Source: Dioszegia crocea (taxonomy: Eukaryota; Basidiomycota; Tremellomycetes; Tremellales; Bulleribasidiaceae). Taken from it: DNA of 64,000 nt. Positions 24,397 to 35,574 of the stretch are shown here, piece by piece. The notes under the pieces were generated by a model. That model did not search any database, was not told where the DNA came from, and saw only the letters and a program-made list of their open reading frames with translations. Position 1 is the first letter of the stretch, and every line of letters begins with the position of its first letter. The stretch spans positions 620,001 through 684,000 of the forward strand of contig BCKK01000006.1 in assembly GCA_001600615.1 (NCBI GenBank). The letters are read 5' to 3'. A program made the position numbers and the translations under genes.

Positions 24397-25977
24397 TGCA
24401 TTCTTATACCCGTTGACTTTCCTCACTTCACGCCTCGAGCATGAGGTGAGCGCCAAATCCTCTTCCGCGCTTCCCAGTATCAGGACCCAGCACACATACC
24501 GGGTGCTGGTGCCTGCATCCAGTGCGGCGGTGCGTAGAGATACGGTCACCTAAGCTGTATACGTAGATGTAGGTAGCGATGAAAGACATGTTGGGGTTCG
24601 AGGTGGACGCGTTTCGGACGTTGATCTGAGTGCGGAGCACCTCCCCTTTCGGGTGGACCTTTGCATACAATGAAGCAACTCGTGATTGAACAAAGAGTGC
24701 ATGTAGCCAAAAGGCAGGAAGAGTAGGGAAGTCGTTTTGCAGTGGATATAGCCCAGAGACAGAAGACGGGAAGACGCGTACCCTGATATTGTCACCCGTC
24801 CCGTCGGACCCGGAGAATTTCGGTGAACCATCCGCAAGGCACGATTAGGCACCGATCAGGTGGAGTATGCACAGACTTGCAGCTCCACTCTACCATACAT
24901 TGTCCCCTCTCTTCTCCTCAAGACCGAGACTGCCAGCAGCAGTATTGAAACCTTCATCGTCATCGAGTTGGAGCGAGATTGAATGAAGGTTCAAAAGCTT
25001 AAAATCTGAAACGTCCTTTTTCGCGCGCCTACACATCGTCCACCCACAGCTTTCCTCTCCTCCTCGACAGTCTAGAACGTGAATCTGCGGTCCTGCTCAT
25101 CAGCAGCCTTCGCAGGGCGATCCCTCCTGCATAGAGTGAGTTAAAGCAACCTTTGATAAGGGAAGGGAGAGCCGACAAAGAAATAGGGTTTGGTAATTTG
25201 ATCCCCGCTCGGTGATCTCGCGACCGTCCTCGCCGAGGGTCAAGGCGTTTTACTACACATCCAGCTCTTCTCTCCTTACGCGTCAACTTACAGTCGCTAC
25301 GACATCTGCGGTTGAGACGAGCACTCGCTTTGCGTACCTCGACAGCGACACTTGAAACCACCAATATCTTCGGCTAATTACCGCTTAAACCGAATAGCAG
25401 GCACGAGACCAGGTGACGGTGAGTGATGTCTCACTTGTGTCTCGCAAATAATTACCGGCCCTATTTCTACGCGACATGGGTGGCGAGTGTTGGCCGGTGG
25501 GTCAGGAGAGAGAAGAGGAGCTGGTCTAAGAGGAGATCCAGCGTCGGTCGTCCTTCGCGGCCGCGAGGCGCAGCTTCAAACCGCTTCCACTACCTCTCCC
25601 TTCCACTGATTATACCCTCTACAAGCCCCCCTCGCTCCCAGCTCTGGGAGTGAGACATTGCCACTGCCACACTCACTGCTCGGGAATACCGTCCACGTTA
25701 TGTGGCGAGGCTCAATGAGGCTATCCCGCCCCCTTCCTATAATTATTCAGAATTTCGAGCTGACTGTCGTCTTTCCACTCTATATCTATTCCCCACCCAT
25801 CGACCTTACACACCTCATCTACTCGTATCTCCCAACCGCAAATCTTGGATCTTTGTCCATCTTGTCACTTGCGGTCGATACGACTCCCCCCGTCTCCTGT
25901 TCCCTCGGCATACCTGTGGCTCGCCCGCCATAATCTTCCCCTATCCCTTCTCAAATCCCCACCGGGCCCTGACCAAA
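24397..25977. other. Unresolved region with coding-like fragments on the minus strand, and 5' leader
   Basis: No complete gene could be assembled. On the minus strand several pieces read like exons: LLNLHSISLQLDDDEGFNT near 24960, a stretch containing YPLQNDFPTLPAFWLHALF near 24720, GREITERGSNY near 25205, and RDRPAKAADEQDRRFTF followed by a stop at 25072-25074. Several good acceptors (TGACAATATCAG, CTTGACCCTCGGCGAG) are present, but frames cannot be joined without stops. From about 25590 to 25977 the + strand is CT-rich leader of the next gene; an upstream in-frame ATG at 25702 exists. Confidence 0.35.
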
Positions 25978-28900
25978 ATGTCTGCCACTCGGTCGAAACG
26001 GCTCTCCCAATCCCCCCGCGTTCTCGCCATCGTCAATACCCACAACTACCGCCTCATTACGTCGTGTCCCAATGCAGACCTCGAGCGGTTTTACGGCTTG
26101 GCGATACTCAAGCGGATCACCCACATCGACAATTACCGTCTGCAGTACCCCTTGCGACTCGGCCACGCCAGGGCGCAGTATCTCTACTCGCTGGGCTCAG
26201 CTGGTACAGCCAAGGCTCCTCGTGCTTCCCTCATACTTCCCCCTATCGTCCCCACCGCTCCTGCCCATTGCGAGCCCCAGCACCGCGCCACCCACCCTCC
26301 CGGAAACATCGTCCGCCGGGACTCATTCGAGAGTAACGACAATCAGGGTACAGTCAAGTGCACCCCAACCTCTCTCTCGGCCATTCGGGCACTCAGGCGA
26401 AGTCTGCACGCGCAGACATCCACCCCCAATCAGCCTCTTAGGCCGAGCAAACTCCGGGAGAGGCACCTTCCTCTCGCTCCCGAACCCGCCAGTCCGGCTT
26501 TGACCGATAAGTCAGAGTCTGACGAGAGTGATCACATCATCACTCCTCCTCAACACAGCCGCGACATTTCGCCCTCGGTCTCGTTCAGCCACCTCGACAT
26601 CGGTGGCGACGAGGACGAAAAGGTCCAGAGTAGCCTCTACGGTCATTACCTTCGGCCAATCCGAGAGAAGCAAACCAAGCGCCGAGCGGCTGCCGACGAC
26701 GATCACATCCTCATTCGAGGCAAGAACAACCAAAGTTCTTCCGAAGATACTCCCTCATTTGACGATCTTCCTCCTCCCCGTTGCCGAGATCGAGAGGTTC
26801 CCACTGCGGGATTGGACAGTGCTGCCAAGCTCACTGCCACTGTACCAGTAAGTTTGATGTAACTTTTTCTAGACTTATAGCTGACCCCCAGCAGAAAGAG
26901 GACAACGGCGATACATCTCCCCGAGGCCGGCCTGTCAGCCGCCACGAGCTCGCCTCTGACCTAGGTGTCGCCGTCCGCAAGTCGAGCAAGTCGCGCTACA
27001 GCTACGCTCTGGACGCGACCCCGACCCGAAAATGGAGTCCGGAGCGAGCCGATTCGGGCTCTCTCTGAGACGCCCTAAAAACGAAGGGGACGACTGGTAT
27101 ATACCCTACAAACCGCCCAATATACCCCATTCTCAAGGCGGTATTGGAAATTCGCCCACACCACTCCGGTCCCCTACCAAGGTTTTCTCTTTTTTCTCTG
27201 CTTCTTCTGCGGTTCAGAATGATTTCGACGAATACCAATTTCCTCCAACTCCCCAACGCCGACCATATCGATCTCCCTCCTTCTCCTCCATCTCCGATCG
27301 ACGGTCGGCTCCATTCCACATGCCTACCTCCGTGTCAGTCCCTACCGGGCTGTCCGGCCCCAAAATGCTCTTCTCTCCGCTACAGCGAGAGATGCGCTCC
27401 CCTCCACAATTCCAACCATCCATACATTCTCTTCCTCATACTTCATCTTCATCTATCGATCACACCCCCCGTCGACGGGTCCAATCCGCACCTAAAACTC
27501 CCTCCACCCCTCAACGATGGGTTGCCAGCTCCACATGCGGTATGCTCATCCTCCCCAATCCTCGTATCACCCCTCGCTCCTTCAGTCCACCCGAATCTCC
27601 CTCATCACACCGGTCCCCATTCGCCGATATCGACCCGCTCGAGATGGGCGAGATGCGACTCAAAGAGCGGGAAGACTGGGCCAGGGTGTCACACTCAAAA
27701 CAAAGGGCAAGGTCAAAGTCCAGAAGTCGAAGCTTCAGCATTGGTCACAACACCGAACCACCACCCGACGCTCCAATCATTGGGAATGCGATCGCGCGCC
27801 GAGAGGAGGCAGAACATCGAGAGCGAAGGCGCAGTTCCACCTCATCTCGGCCACATTTCGGTCGCCTGCGGTCCTCCTCCTTCGGCATCTTGTCCACTCG
27901 TACCAGCAACAGCATGTCTCGCGGACGACCAAGCACCGAGCGTCCCAGCCTGCGACGCAATTCGAGCGATCGCTCGAGGGTAGGCGGTATGGCAGGGTGT
28001 GTTGGTGGGAATAGGTCAGCCATGGATCTGAGTGACAGACGTGAGTGCAATCATTGTTCTCCGCTGATGGTCAGAAAGCCGTGGACACATACACAGCATA
28101 TCATCCCCTCAAATGCCCTCTCGCTCTCGATCAGACCAATCTCAACCTGTCCGAACGGTCCGCCTGCGGTCCCCAGTCCGCCGAGGCGAGGTCGTCATCG
28201 TCAACTCCAAACCCGAGCCCGCTGTCGACTTCTCGAAACCTCTTCCTCCTACTCCTGTGAGCGATCGATTACAGTTGCTCGACTTGGGTTCCAGCTCTTC
28301 TCTCCGCCAGGACGTCGGAATTGCAGTCTCGGACACTTCATCCGGGGCATCTACTCCCAATGTCACTCGGAAAGCATCGGCAGCTACACCGATATCGACG
28401 ACAGTGCGCTCTCCTACCAAATCCCAATTCGACCACACCCCTGCCAGCGCCAGAGCAGAATTGGCCAAGCAGCACCTTCGAGCCAAGACTCGGCGGGCTT
28501 TTGCCGCACCTACTGCCGGTCCCAACCGACCGAGATCCACACAAAGTGGTGAGCTGGCACCTCCCACGTCAGCGTCCATCCTCGCTGGGTCTAGGACATC
28601 TGCCCAGTCCGTCTACTCCCAATCCGATATCGCTAGCATGGGAACGCCCACGCCTCTCCCTCGAAAACTTACCGCGATGGAGGAAGCGATCAGTCGGAGT
28701 CGAGCGGCCAGTCTGAGCACTCCCGAATCGTCTTCCGCCCAATCCCATCTCCATACCAGAGCGCGAACGGCCGAGGCCTCCCTCTCAACGCCTGCTTCAG
28801 TGCGCGATCCCATAGAACGCACCATATCCCCGCCACTCCCATATCCCATCACCGTTATTCCCTCCCCACGCTTTGACGCTGGCAGATTTGCCGACCAACA

Positions 28901-29829
28901 GGATCGATCGCTGCTGTCCGTCGTCGAACGTCCGAGATTCACACATACCGACACTGGGGCATCAGCAGCATCGGGGCGGACGGTCTACACCGATGCCAGC
29001 GAAGGCTGGGATAGGGAGGATGCGGTGACGCCGGATCGGCCAGTTAGCTCTGAGTATTCGGCCAGTCCAAACGGCGACAGAGACTTCAGGGTGAGTCAGA
29101 GTCAGATAGAAGAATGCAGTATGACCTGAGCTGACGATCCAGGGGCTGTTTTTTCGTACCCCTCAGGACGCCTCGGCCGAGTTCGTACCCAAGCGTGTCC
29201 TCAGCTTCAGACCGAAACGCACCTCGGTAGACTTCCCTCCTGCCATACCGATGGAGCCGAGCGTCGGGCTGGGTTACGAAATGCCACAGTCCAGCGCCGA
29301 CATCAAGCGGGATTCGAGCGGCTTCAGCATCGATTCCGTCGTCGCCACTCCTACTTTCATGCCGGATCCCGAGGTTGGCAGCAGCCAGCTCCAACCGCGA
29401 GCAAGCAGCCCATCCTCCAGTCGCGGTCACCACACCCGCATCATCAACCTCGGCCAACGACGTCCTCCTTCCCTACAGGATGGCTCGGAGTACCGCACGG
29501 ACATAGATGCCACAAGCGGTAAACGCCGGGCATCTGTGCCTGACGCGTCGTATTTCCGCACCTCCAAGTCCCTCTCGCCAACAACATTTGGTGTCCACCT
29601 TGACAACTCTCACTTGGACGAACCAACCCACCTCGATCTGCCGACGAGTCGGCTGTCCAAGTCGAGTCTTTCAGCAGAAATCACACCGACGGCGCAACGC
29701 GCTTCACAACTCCGCGACACGTCACCTCAACATTCATTCAACTCCCCTCTTCCCGACCGCAGAGACTCGGCTGCTGTCAGCTTCATCGACGATTTTCCTA
29801 CCCCTCCTGCTGTAGAGACCGACCAATGA
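25978..29829 (+). CDS. Large disordered serine/proline-rich protein (one gene, or two overlapping reading frames)
   Basis: The start ATG at 25978 has good context (CAAAATGTCTGCC); an in-frame ATG at 25702 lies in the leader. The N-terminal 70 residues look folded (ADLERFYGLAILKRITHIDN, then LQYPLRLGHARAQYLYSLGS). The rest is rich in Ser, Pro and Arg, with polybasic RS stretches and PPTP motifs. If the intron donor at 26850 (GTAAGT) joins the near acceptor (NAGNAG at CCCCAGCAG), the frame ends at 27068. If it joins an acceptor about 150 nt downstream (CGCTACAG, ending at 27001), the frame continues in phase through 27032 to a stop at 29827-29829. Further introns lie at about 28040-28075 and 29092-29143. 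No family is recognised. The stop codon overlaps the GPN2 start. Confidence 0.65.
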
Positions 29830-31040
29830 GTCGTCTCGAAATTCCGCCCGGACGACACGCGTCGGCGTTCGGTCAGCTAGTCACTGGTCCGCCCGGCGCG
29901 GGGAAGACAACATATTGTAATGGAATGCACCAGGTCAGTTGTAGTGTCCTGATCTCCAATCCTGTAGCTGACCGCGAGAAGTAGTTCCTTACCGCTCTAA
30001 AACGACCCATACACATAATCAACCTCGACCCTGCCGTACCCAATCCCCCTTATCCATGCGCGATCAACATATCCGAAATAGTCACGCTCGATGACGCGAT
30101 GACGGAACATGGGCTCGGTCCGAATGGGGCGATGCTGTACTGTGTGGAGTACCTGGAGAAGAACTTTGATTGGTTGGTGGAACGACTGGATGAGGTTTTG
30201 AAGGACGGAGGCGGGTATGTCATCTTTGATACCCCGGGACAGGTGGAGCTGTGGACGAATCACGATAGTTTGAAGAGGATTGTGGAGCGGTTGATGAAGA
30301 TGGAGTACAGGGTGAGTTACTGCTCTTGCACGGTGGGCTTGGAAAGAAGCTGACGAGGTCAGCTCGCAGCTGTTCACCTCTCAGATGCCCATTACATCAC
30401 CGACGGCTCGAAATTCATCTCGGTCGTCCTGCTTGCTCTAAGGGCAATGATGCAATTGGAAATGCCCCACGTCAATGTCTTGAGCAAGATCGACCTGCTA
30501 TCCACCTATGGTAAATTGCGTAAGTTGCCATCCGCCATAATCCAGGGGAGACACACTGACATCTGCAGCATTTGATCTCAAATACTACACCGAGGCGCGC
30601 GAGTTAGGCTATCTCCTCAACAGTCTGGACACCGGGCCTCGGAGTCAGAAGATGGAAAGATTGAATCGGGCTATGGTAGAGTTGGTCGAAGAGTATGGCC
30701 TAGTAGGATTTGAAACGTTGGCTGTGGAGGTGAGTCAGCGAACGATTGGTAACGGTACAATAGCTGACTTCACCAGGACAAGCAGTCAATGCTTCAACTC
30801 CTCCGCCAAATCGACAAAGCCACCGGACACATCTTTGTTCCTCCTCCCTCTGCTCAACCCGGCGGCGGCTCGACAGACCTCCTTGACAATGCCTATGCCC
30901 TATTCTCGACTGGTGCTGGAGACGTGCCTGGGTGGGACGTGAATGATGTTGAAGAGAGATGGGGTGAGCGCAAGGCAGAGTGGGATGATGTGGAAAGGGA
31001 GGCATGGAAGAAAGAGCATGAGATGCGGAGGGGTGAGTAA
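29826..31040 (+). CDS. GPN2: GPN-loop GTPase 2
   Basis: GTPase of the GPN family, needed with GPN1/GPN3 for assembly and nuclear import of RNA polymerases. The P-loop is GQLVTGPPGAGKTTYCNGM in exon 1. HIINLDPAVPNPPYPCAINI follows, then GLGPNGAMLYCVEYLEKNFD with the Gly-Pro-Asn loop. The G3 region is YVIFDTPGQVELWTNH, LAAVHLSDAHYITDGSKFIS comes next, and the base-recognition motif is VNVLSKIDLLSTYGKL. The C-terminal part, DKQSMLQLLRQIDKATGHIF, matches human GPN2. Four introns. The ATG at 29826 overlaps the TGA of the upstream gene (ATGA); no other ATG in frame precedes the P-loop. The end RRGE* at 31040 coincides with a potential GTGAGT donor, so a further exon is possible. Confidence 0.94.
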
Positions 31041-31235
31041 GGGCCCGGAATGTGAGAGGGAAGAACAGTTCCTGAATCAAAACAAAAAAGGTTGTATACC
31101 AAACACTTGGGTTTCTCTGTATGTGGCTCCTAGTTCCTATCACCGATAGATGTGTATAGACGTCACGAGTCATTATGAATTGCATGGGCTTGCGATGATA
31201 TTTACAGATCACACTTTATTGCAATAAATAGGCGG

Positions 31236-33364
31236 TCATCGTCTGCGCTTTCGTTGACGCTTCAGATCCGGCTGGCGAGAGATTTCTTGCGGTTCAACGA
31301 TCGATGGATAAGCGGCCATGATGCGTTTTGACCACCCATCAACCTTCAACTCCCCGCTTTCCGTCCATGCCACCAGCGCCTTTTGAAGAAGAAGTGGATG
31401 CGGCCCGTCGATCTTTGGGTCAAGACCCTCGCTAATACACGCTTCATTGAAGAGAGGCTCTTCGTTTCGAATATCAAATACGTTCGCCTTCGGCTCCCTA
31501 TGGCAGGTTAGTCTACTCGAGCTCATTTCCGGACATCCGCTCCATCATGTCAACTAACCAAGTGGCATCTCCTACGGCCCATGGCTGACTTGTCGATTGG
31601 TCGATCCCCTTCCACATGATGAGGTACTCGAAGCTCCGGGTGGACATGGTCCAATTCGGTCCGCGCCGACGACTAATCCTTGTCAGTGAATGTTGACTTC
31701 AGGCGCACAGAGACACAGGCCGGTATATTTAGAGTACGCACCCGATGATCCTGTCGAGGCTGAAGTCAAGTTGAATCTCGGGGTCAAGCTTCATCTTCCG
31801 TTTTGGGCTACGCCAATCAGCACAACGGGCCCTGCGGAGGCCGCCATGCGCCACCATTGCCCACAGTGGACTGATCTAGTACTTACACCAGATCACAATC
31901 GGGCCTGATACACAGGGCACTTACTGATTGACCGGTATCGTCGATAGATGTTCCACCTGCTTCCTCAGCCATGAAACCCAGATCGGCGGATGAACCCGAC
32001 CTACCTGTCCTGGCCACCCGCTTGCACTCTGGGCACACCCACTCATCTAGTGAAGTGTTTTCGAGTGGAAGGCCGGAGCAAGAAGAGTGGCATTGCCCGG
32101 AACACTGACACATCAATATGGAGCGTGTGCGGTACAATCATATGTCCTGCGACTGACCACTTTGCAGATCACCACATCCTATCGGTAAGCATCAGCTTGG
32201 GATCCTGCTAAGCTATTGCAACCTCGCAGGTAGAAAACTTACAGTGCCTCCCTCGTTCACTCTTGGCGGCCAGATAGCTTGTTCCACCCTGACTTTCACC
32301 TCGCTCTGAGCAAGAGGTAGGGCAGCCGCGATCAAACGTTTGGTCCGATGTGCTCGCCGTGCACGCGCTACTGCAGCTGTATTAGGGATTGGGCCATCGT
32401 ACGATGGGTGAAGTGGATCCGTGGTCGAGTAATAGTGGTCTGGACGCATTTGAGACCGGTTGGACCGGCGCGGACCGGCGGACGAGTCTGTAAACTCACC
32501 CAAGGAGGTCTGACTCCTCGTTCTTGCTGGTGAAGCTGTTGACTCCGAGACTGCTGATTGAGTAGGCGCATGGCGTGTTGAGGGTTTCGAGACAGTAGAA
32601 GCCAGACGATCCTTGCGAGGCCGCCCTCGTGGTCGCTTCATGGGATAAATTTTTGGGTTCGGAGAAGACTGATGAAGCGTAATGGGGGAAATGAATGACA
32701 AGCCGCCGCTGACCGGTGGCTCTGATCTGTCGGACATGGAGAGGGGATCTCGAGCGAGCTCTGTTGACTTGCGTCCCAGTACTTGCTGAGGGATTAAGGT
32801 TGCCGACTCTTTGTGGTTGATCATTTCGAGGTTCTGAGACTCCTGAGAAGGTCTCTCTAGAGGCTGTTTCGTAGCTCCTCTCTGCTCGTCTGATCCGGAG
32901 GAAGTCATCGACGGCCTGCTCGGACCGCTCGAGAAGGGCGACATTTCCCGATTCTTCGCATTTGTGATCCCAACTGTCGGCATGCTCACCGGTGGCTGAT
33001 TGGTCTCTGCAGCAACTAGGCGATTAAGGGCCCTCGTACCTTCCCGAAGGTGCTGCAGCAAGTCTAACTGACTCTCCATGATGTGCTCCGGGAGCAGCTT
33101 CAAGAGCCACTCGATGACGAGTTCAGCCTGTTGGAGTTGAGAAGTGGCTTGATCGAGCTTGTAAGTCACGCGCTCAAGAGCCGATTGGTTGGACAATATG
33201 ATCTGAGTCGCGAGATGTAGGGATTCTCGAATTGAGGCAGTTTTTGGCGCTGTGTCACGATCGATGCAGCGGGCCGAAGGGGAGGGTGGGCCAGAAGGGG
33301 CGAAGTAAGGATTGCTTGGTATCTCCGTGTCAAAATCGATTAGCGGAGGGGTGTCGCCTGACAT
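31236..33364 (-). CDS. PHD-finger, AT-hook and chromo-like domain chromatin protein
   Basis: Nuclear chromatin protein. Exon 1 (from ATG 33364) has a helical segment with coiled-coil character (QLQQAELVIEWLLKLLPEHI), a long Ser-rich region and an AT-hook at about 32615-32640 (KRPRGRPRKDRL). After an intron with branch site AAGCTGATGC, the PHD finger reads DVVICKCSGQCHSSCSGLPL and DEWVCPECKRV (31985-32180); the first Cys pair may lie in an earlier or spliced segment that I did not fully resolve. A segment SRRRGPNWTMS, SFEYLIMWKGID and PWAVGDATW (31555-31680) looks like a chromodomain. The C-terminus is basic (KRQRKRRR), a probable nuclear signal. It could be a histone-mark reader of a silencing or acetylation complex; the exact complex is unknown. 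Confidence 0.8.
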
Positions 33365-33584
33365 TATCGATTAGTGCGAACTAGGAGTAAAAGACAAGAG
33401 TAAGAGCAGGTGAGTGAATCGCTAGCAGCGCTGGTCACGTCCGAGCACCTCATTCCTCGTCGCCACCGCGTTTCACCTTTTGGCATCAGAATTCAGCGCA
33501 CGGGCCTCGCTTTTTGGGCGGCGCCGCTAAGACACAGCTCAAAGATGTAGATGCCTTGACCTCATCAAAAGCACTCATCTAACG

Positions 33585-35399
33585 ATGCACCCAAGAACAG
33601 CTATGTCTGCGCTGGATAGACATATGCGCCTCCGGCGGAAGTGCAGACCGCCCGAAGGCGAAATCCGGGGTAGAATGACGCGACAAACCCATCGACCCAT
33701 CCTCCCAATCCTGCTCCTCCTCCTTTCTTTGGCCCTGGGGCAATCTTTCGTAGCTGCTCAGACAGCTACCTCCTCAGGATCAGTAGCTGCACCAACTCAG
33801 ACTCTGTCTACTATCGCTATCCCGTCCCTCATCAATCTCCCAGCCCTAAATTCGACGCGACCAGCTATCCAACTGTCATTCCCCGCGTCGCGAGACCTCT
33901 TTCTCACCTTCAACTTATGCTCTTTGACATCGAACACATCGCTAGTCCCCACTGTCTTGGTCTCCACCTCGAGCGAAATCGTCTGGACACTGGGTCCTCG
34001 AGTAACCACAGAGGCAACATCTGGCGGAACGCGCGAGGGCGGGTACAATCGCCGAAGTAGGGCAGGGGGATTATGGAGTATGACATGGGATAAGGGTTTT
34101 GGGAATTTGACGATAGAAGGTCAGGAGGGAGGGAGTGTGGTCAAGGTGCTCATTGACTTGGCCATCGGGTCGGATGGGACCGCTCGTCCAGTTAGCGGGA
34201 CCGGCAATGTGGGTGTACAGCTTGGAGTGTCCAGCTCTAGTAAGTCGTCAACCCCGAATCATTAAGGGAATCTTGCTGATCACCATCCTTAGATCCTCTC
34301 CATCGACTGACTGTCAGCCATCCGTTTCTAGGTGATACAACATCCAGCACTGCCCTGATCTTCTCCCCGGTACTGCATCATATGCCACACTCTCAGCCCG
34401 CGTATCCAAACTATACACTCCCCTCTGCTCAACTACCCCTCGCTCCTTTTCCCGCTGGATCGCTCAGCCCAAACCTCACACTCTTCCTCGTCCCCACCGG
34501 ATCATCTCCTACGAATGACGGACTCGACAATTCCCTCTGTGCTGTCCAGGCCGCCAATATCTCCACGGGCGGTATAGCCAATCCACGCAATGCCGTGTTG
34601 AATCGAACCGCGCCCAGCTGGATGCGACTAGGTGGGTCAGAGGGATTTCGGGTGGGATGGGGAGCCGGAGATCTGGTCGCGGGCGGATCGAACTATACAG
34701 CTTGGCTATTGGATCAAGCGCGGGGCGAGCTGGGTCGGCCAATATGGCTAACGACGAAGCAAGGTAAGCTGCAAAACCAGATCTTGAGATGTCGATTCTG
34801 CGCCAAGCTTACACCATGCAGCTGGTTTTACCTGTCCTCTCGTCCTGCCCACCGCATTCTGCCCCTCGATAGCATACGCTGCTCCACTATCTCCCGATCC
34901 CAACAACCCCACACATCCCCTCTCTGCCCTTCCGGACAATATCACTTCCATTCTCACGTCGAACCTGAACTCTCTATCCACCTCTGTACTCTCTACGGCA
35001 TGCGGGCGCGACCGGTACTCCTACACATCGAGCTGCGCCGATTGCCAGGCTGCATATCGGGACTGGCTTTGCCGCATGCTCATTCCTCGGTGTGCGTCCG
35101 GTGTGCCTTCTTCATCAACTCCCGCTCCGATGGTACTTGGTCGCACCAGCGGAAATCCCAGGATTCCGGGCGTCCCCCTTGGAGATGATAGCTACGACGA
35201 GCTTCTCCCTTGCCTTTCCACGTGTAATGCCGTGGACAGGGCGTGTCCGATCAATCTCAACTTCAGGTGTCCCCTTCGCCGACATGGCGCTGCGAGGAGT
35301 TATGGTTTCGTTGGGGATGCGCCAGATTACGGAGATGGCTCAGCCGCCCTAGGTGTAGCAGCGAGCGATAGTTGGGGCAATGTTTGGTGTAATGGGTGA
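33585..35399 (+). CDS. MID1: MID1-like stretch-activated calcium channel subunit
   Basis: Secreted or membrane-associated N-glycosylated subunit that works with Cch1 in plasma-membrane/ER calcium influx in fungi. Possible starts are 33585 and 33675; the second (MTRQTHRPILPILLLLLSLA) places a signal peptide ending near FVAAQ. Many N-x-S/T sites follow. The diagnostic cysteine-rich C-terminus is present: STACGRDRYSYTSSCADC, QAAYRDWLCRMLIPRC, LPCLSTCNAVDRACPINL and FRCP. It ends SWGNVWCNG. Introns near 34240 and 34765. It is divergent from the PHD gene with a 220-nt shared promoter. Confidence 0.9.
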
Positions 35400-35574
35400 T
35401 CGTTTTGGTCAAACAGGGTTGTACGTTCTCCAAATAGTCATACTGCAGACCATGCACTGCATTGGGTAGATGCTACAAATGACAGCGAAAGATACAATTA
35501 CTCGTTTACCGGGCCTGCTACCTCTATTTAATCTATGATTTGTATGAACAAACATGCACAGACCCCACCGACCC

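Noticed and set aside
31040..31149. Possible extra 3' exon of GPN2 after GTGAGT at 31033
   Set aside because: The spliced continuation gives a short tail unlike the family; the simple stop at 31040 is preferred.
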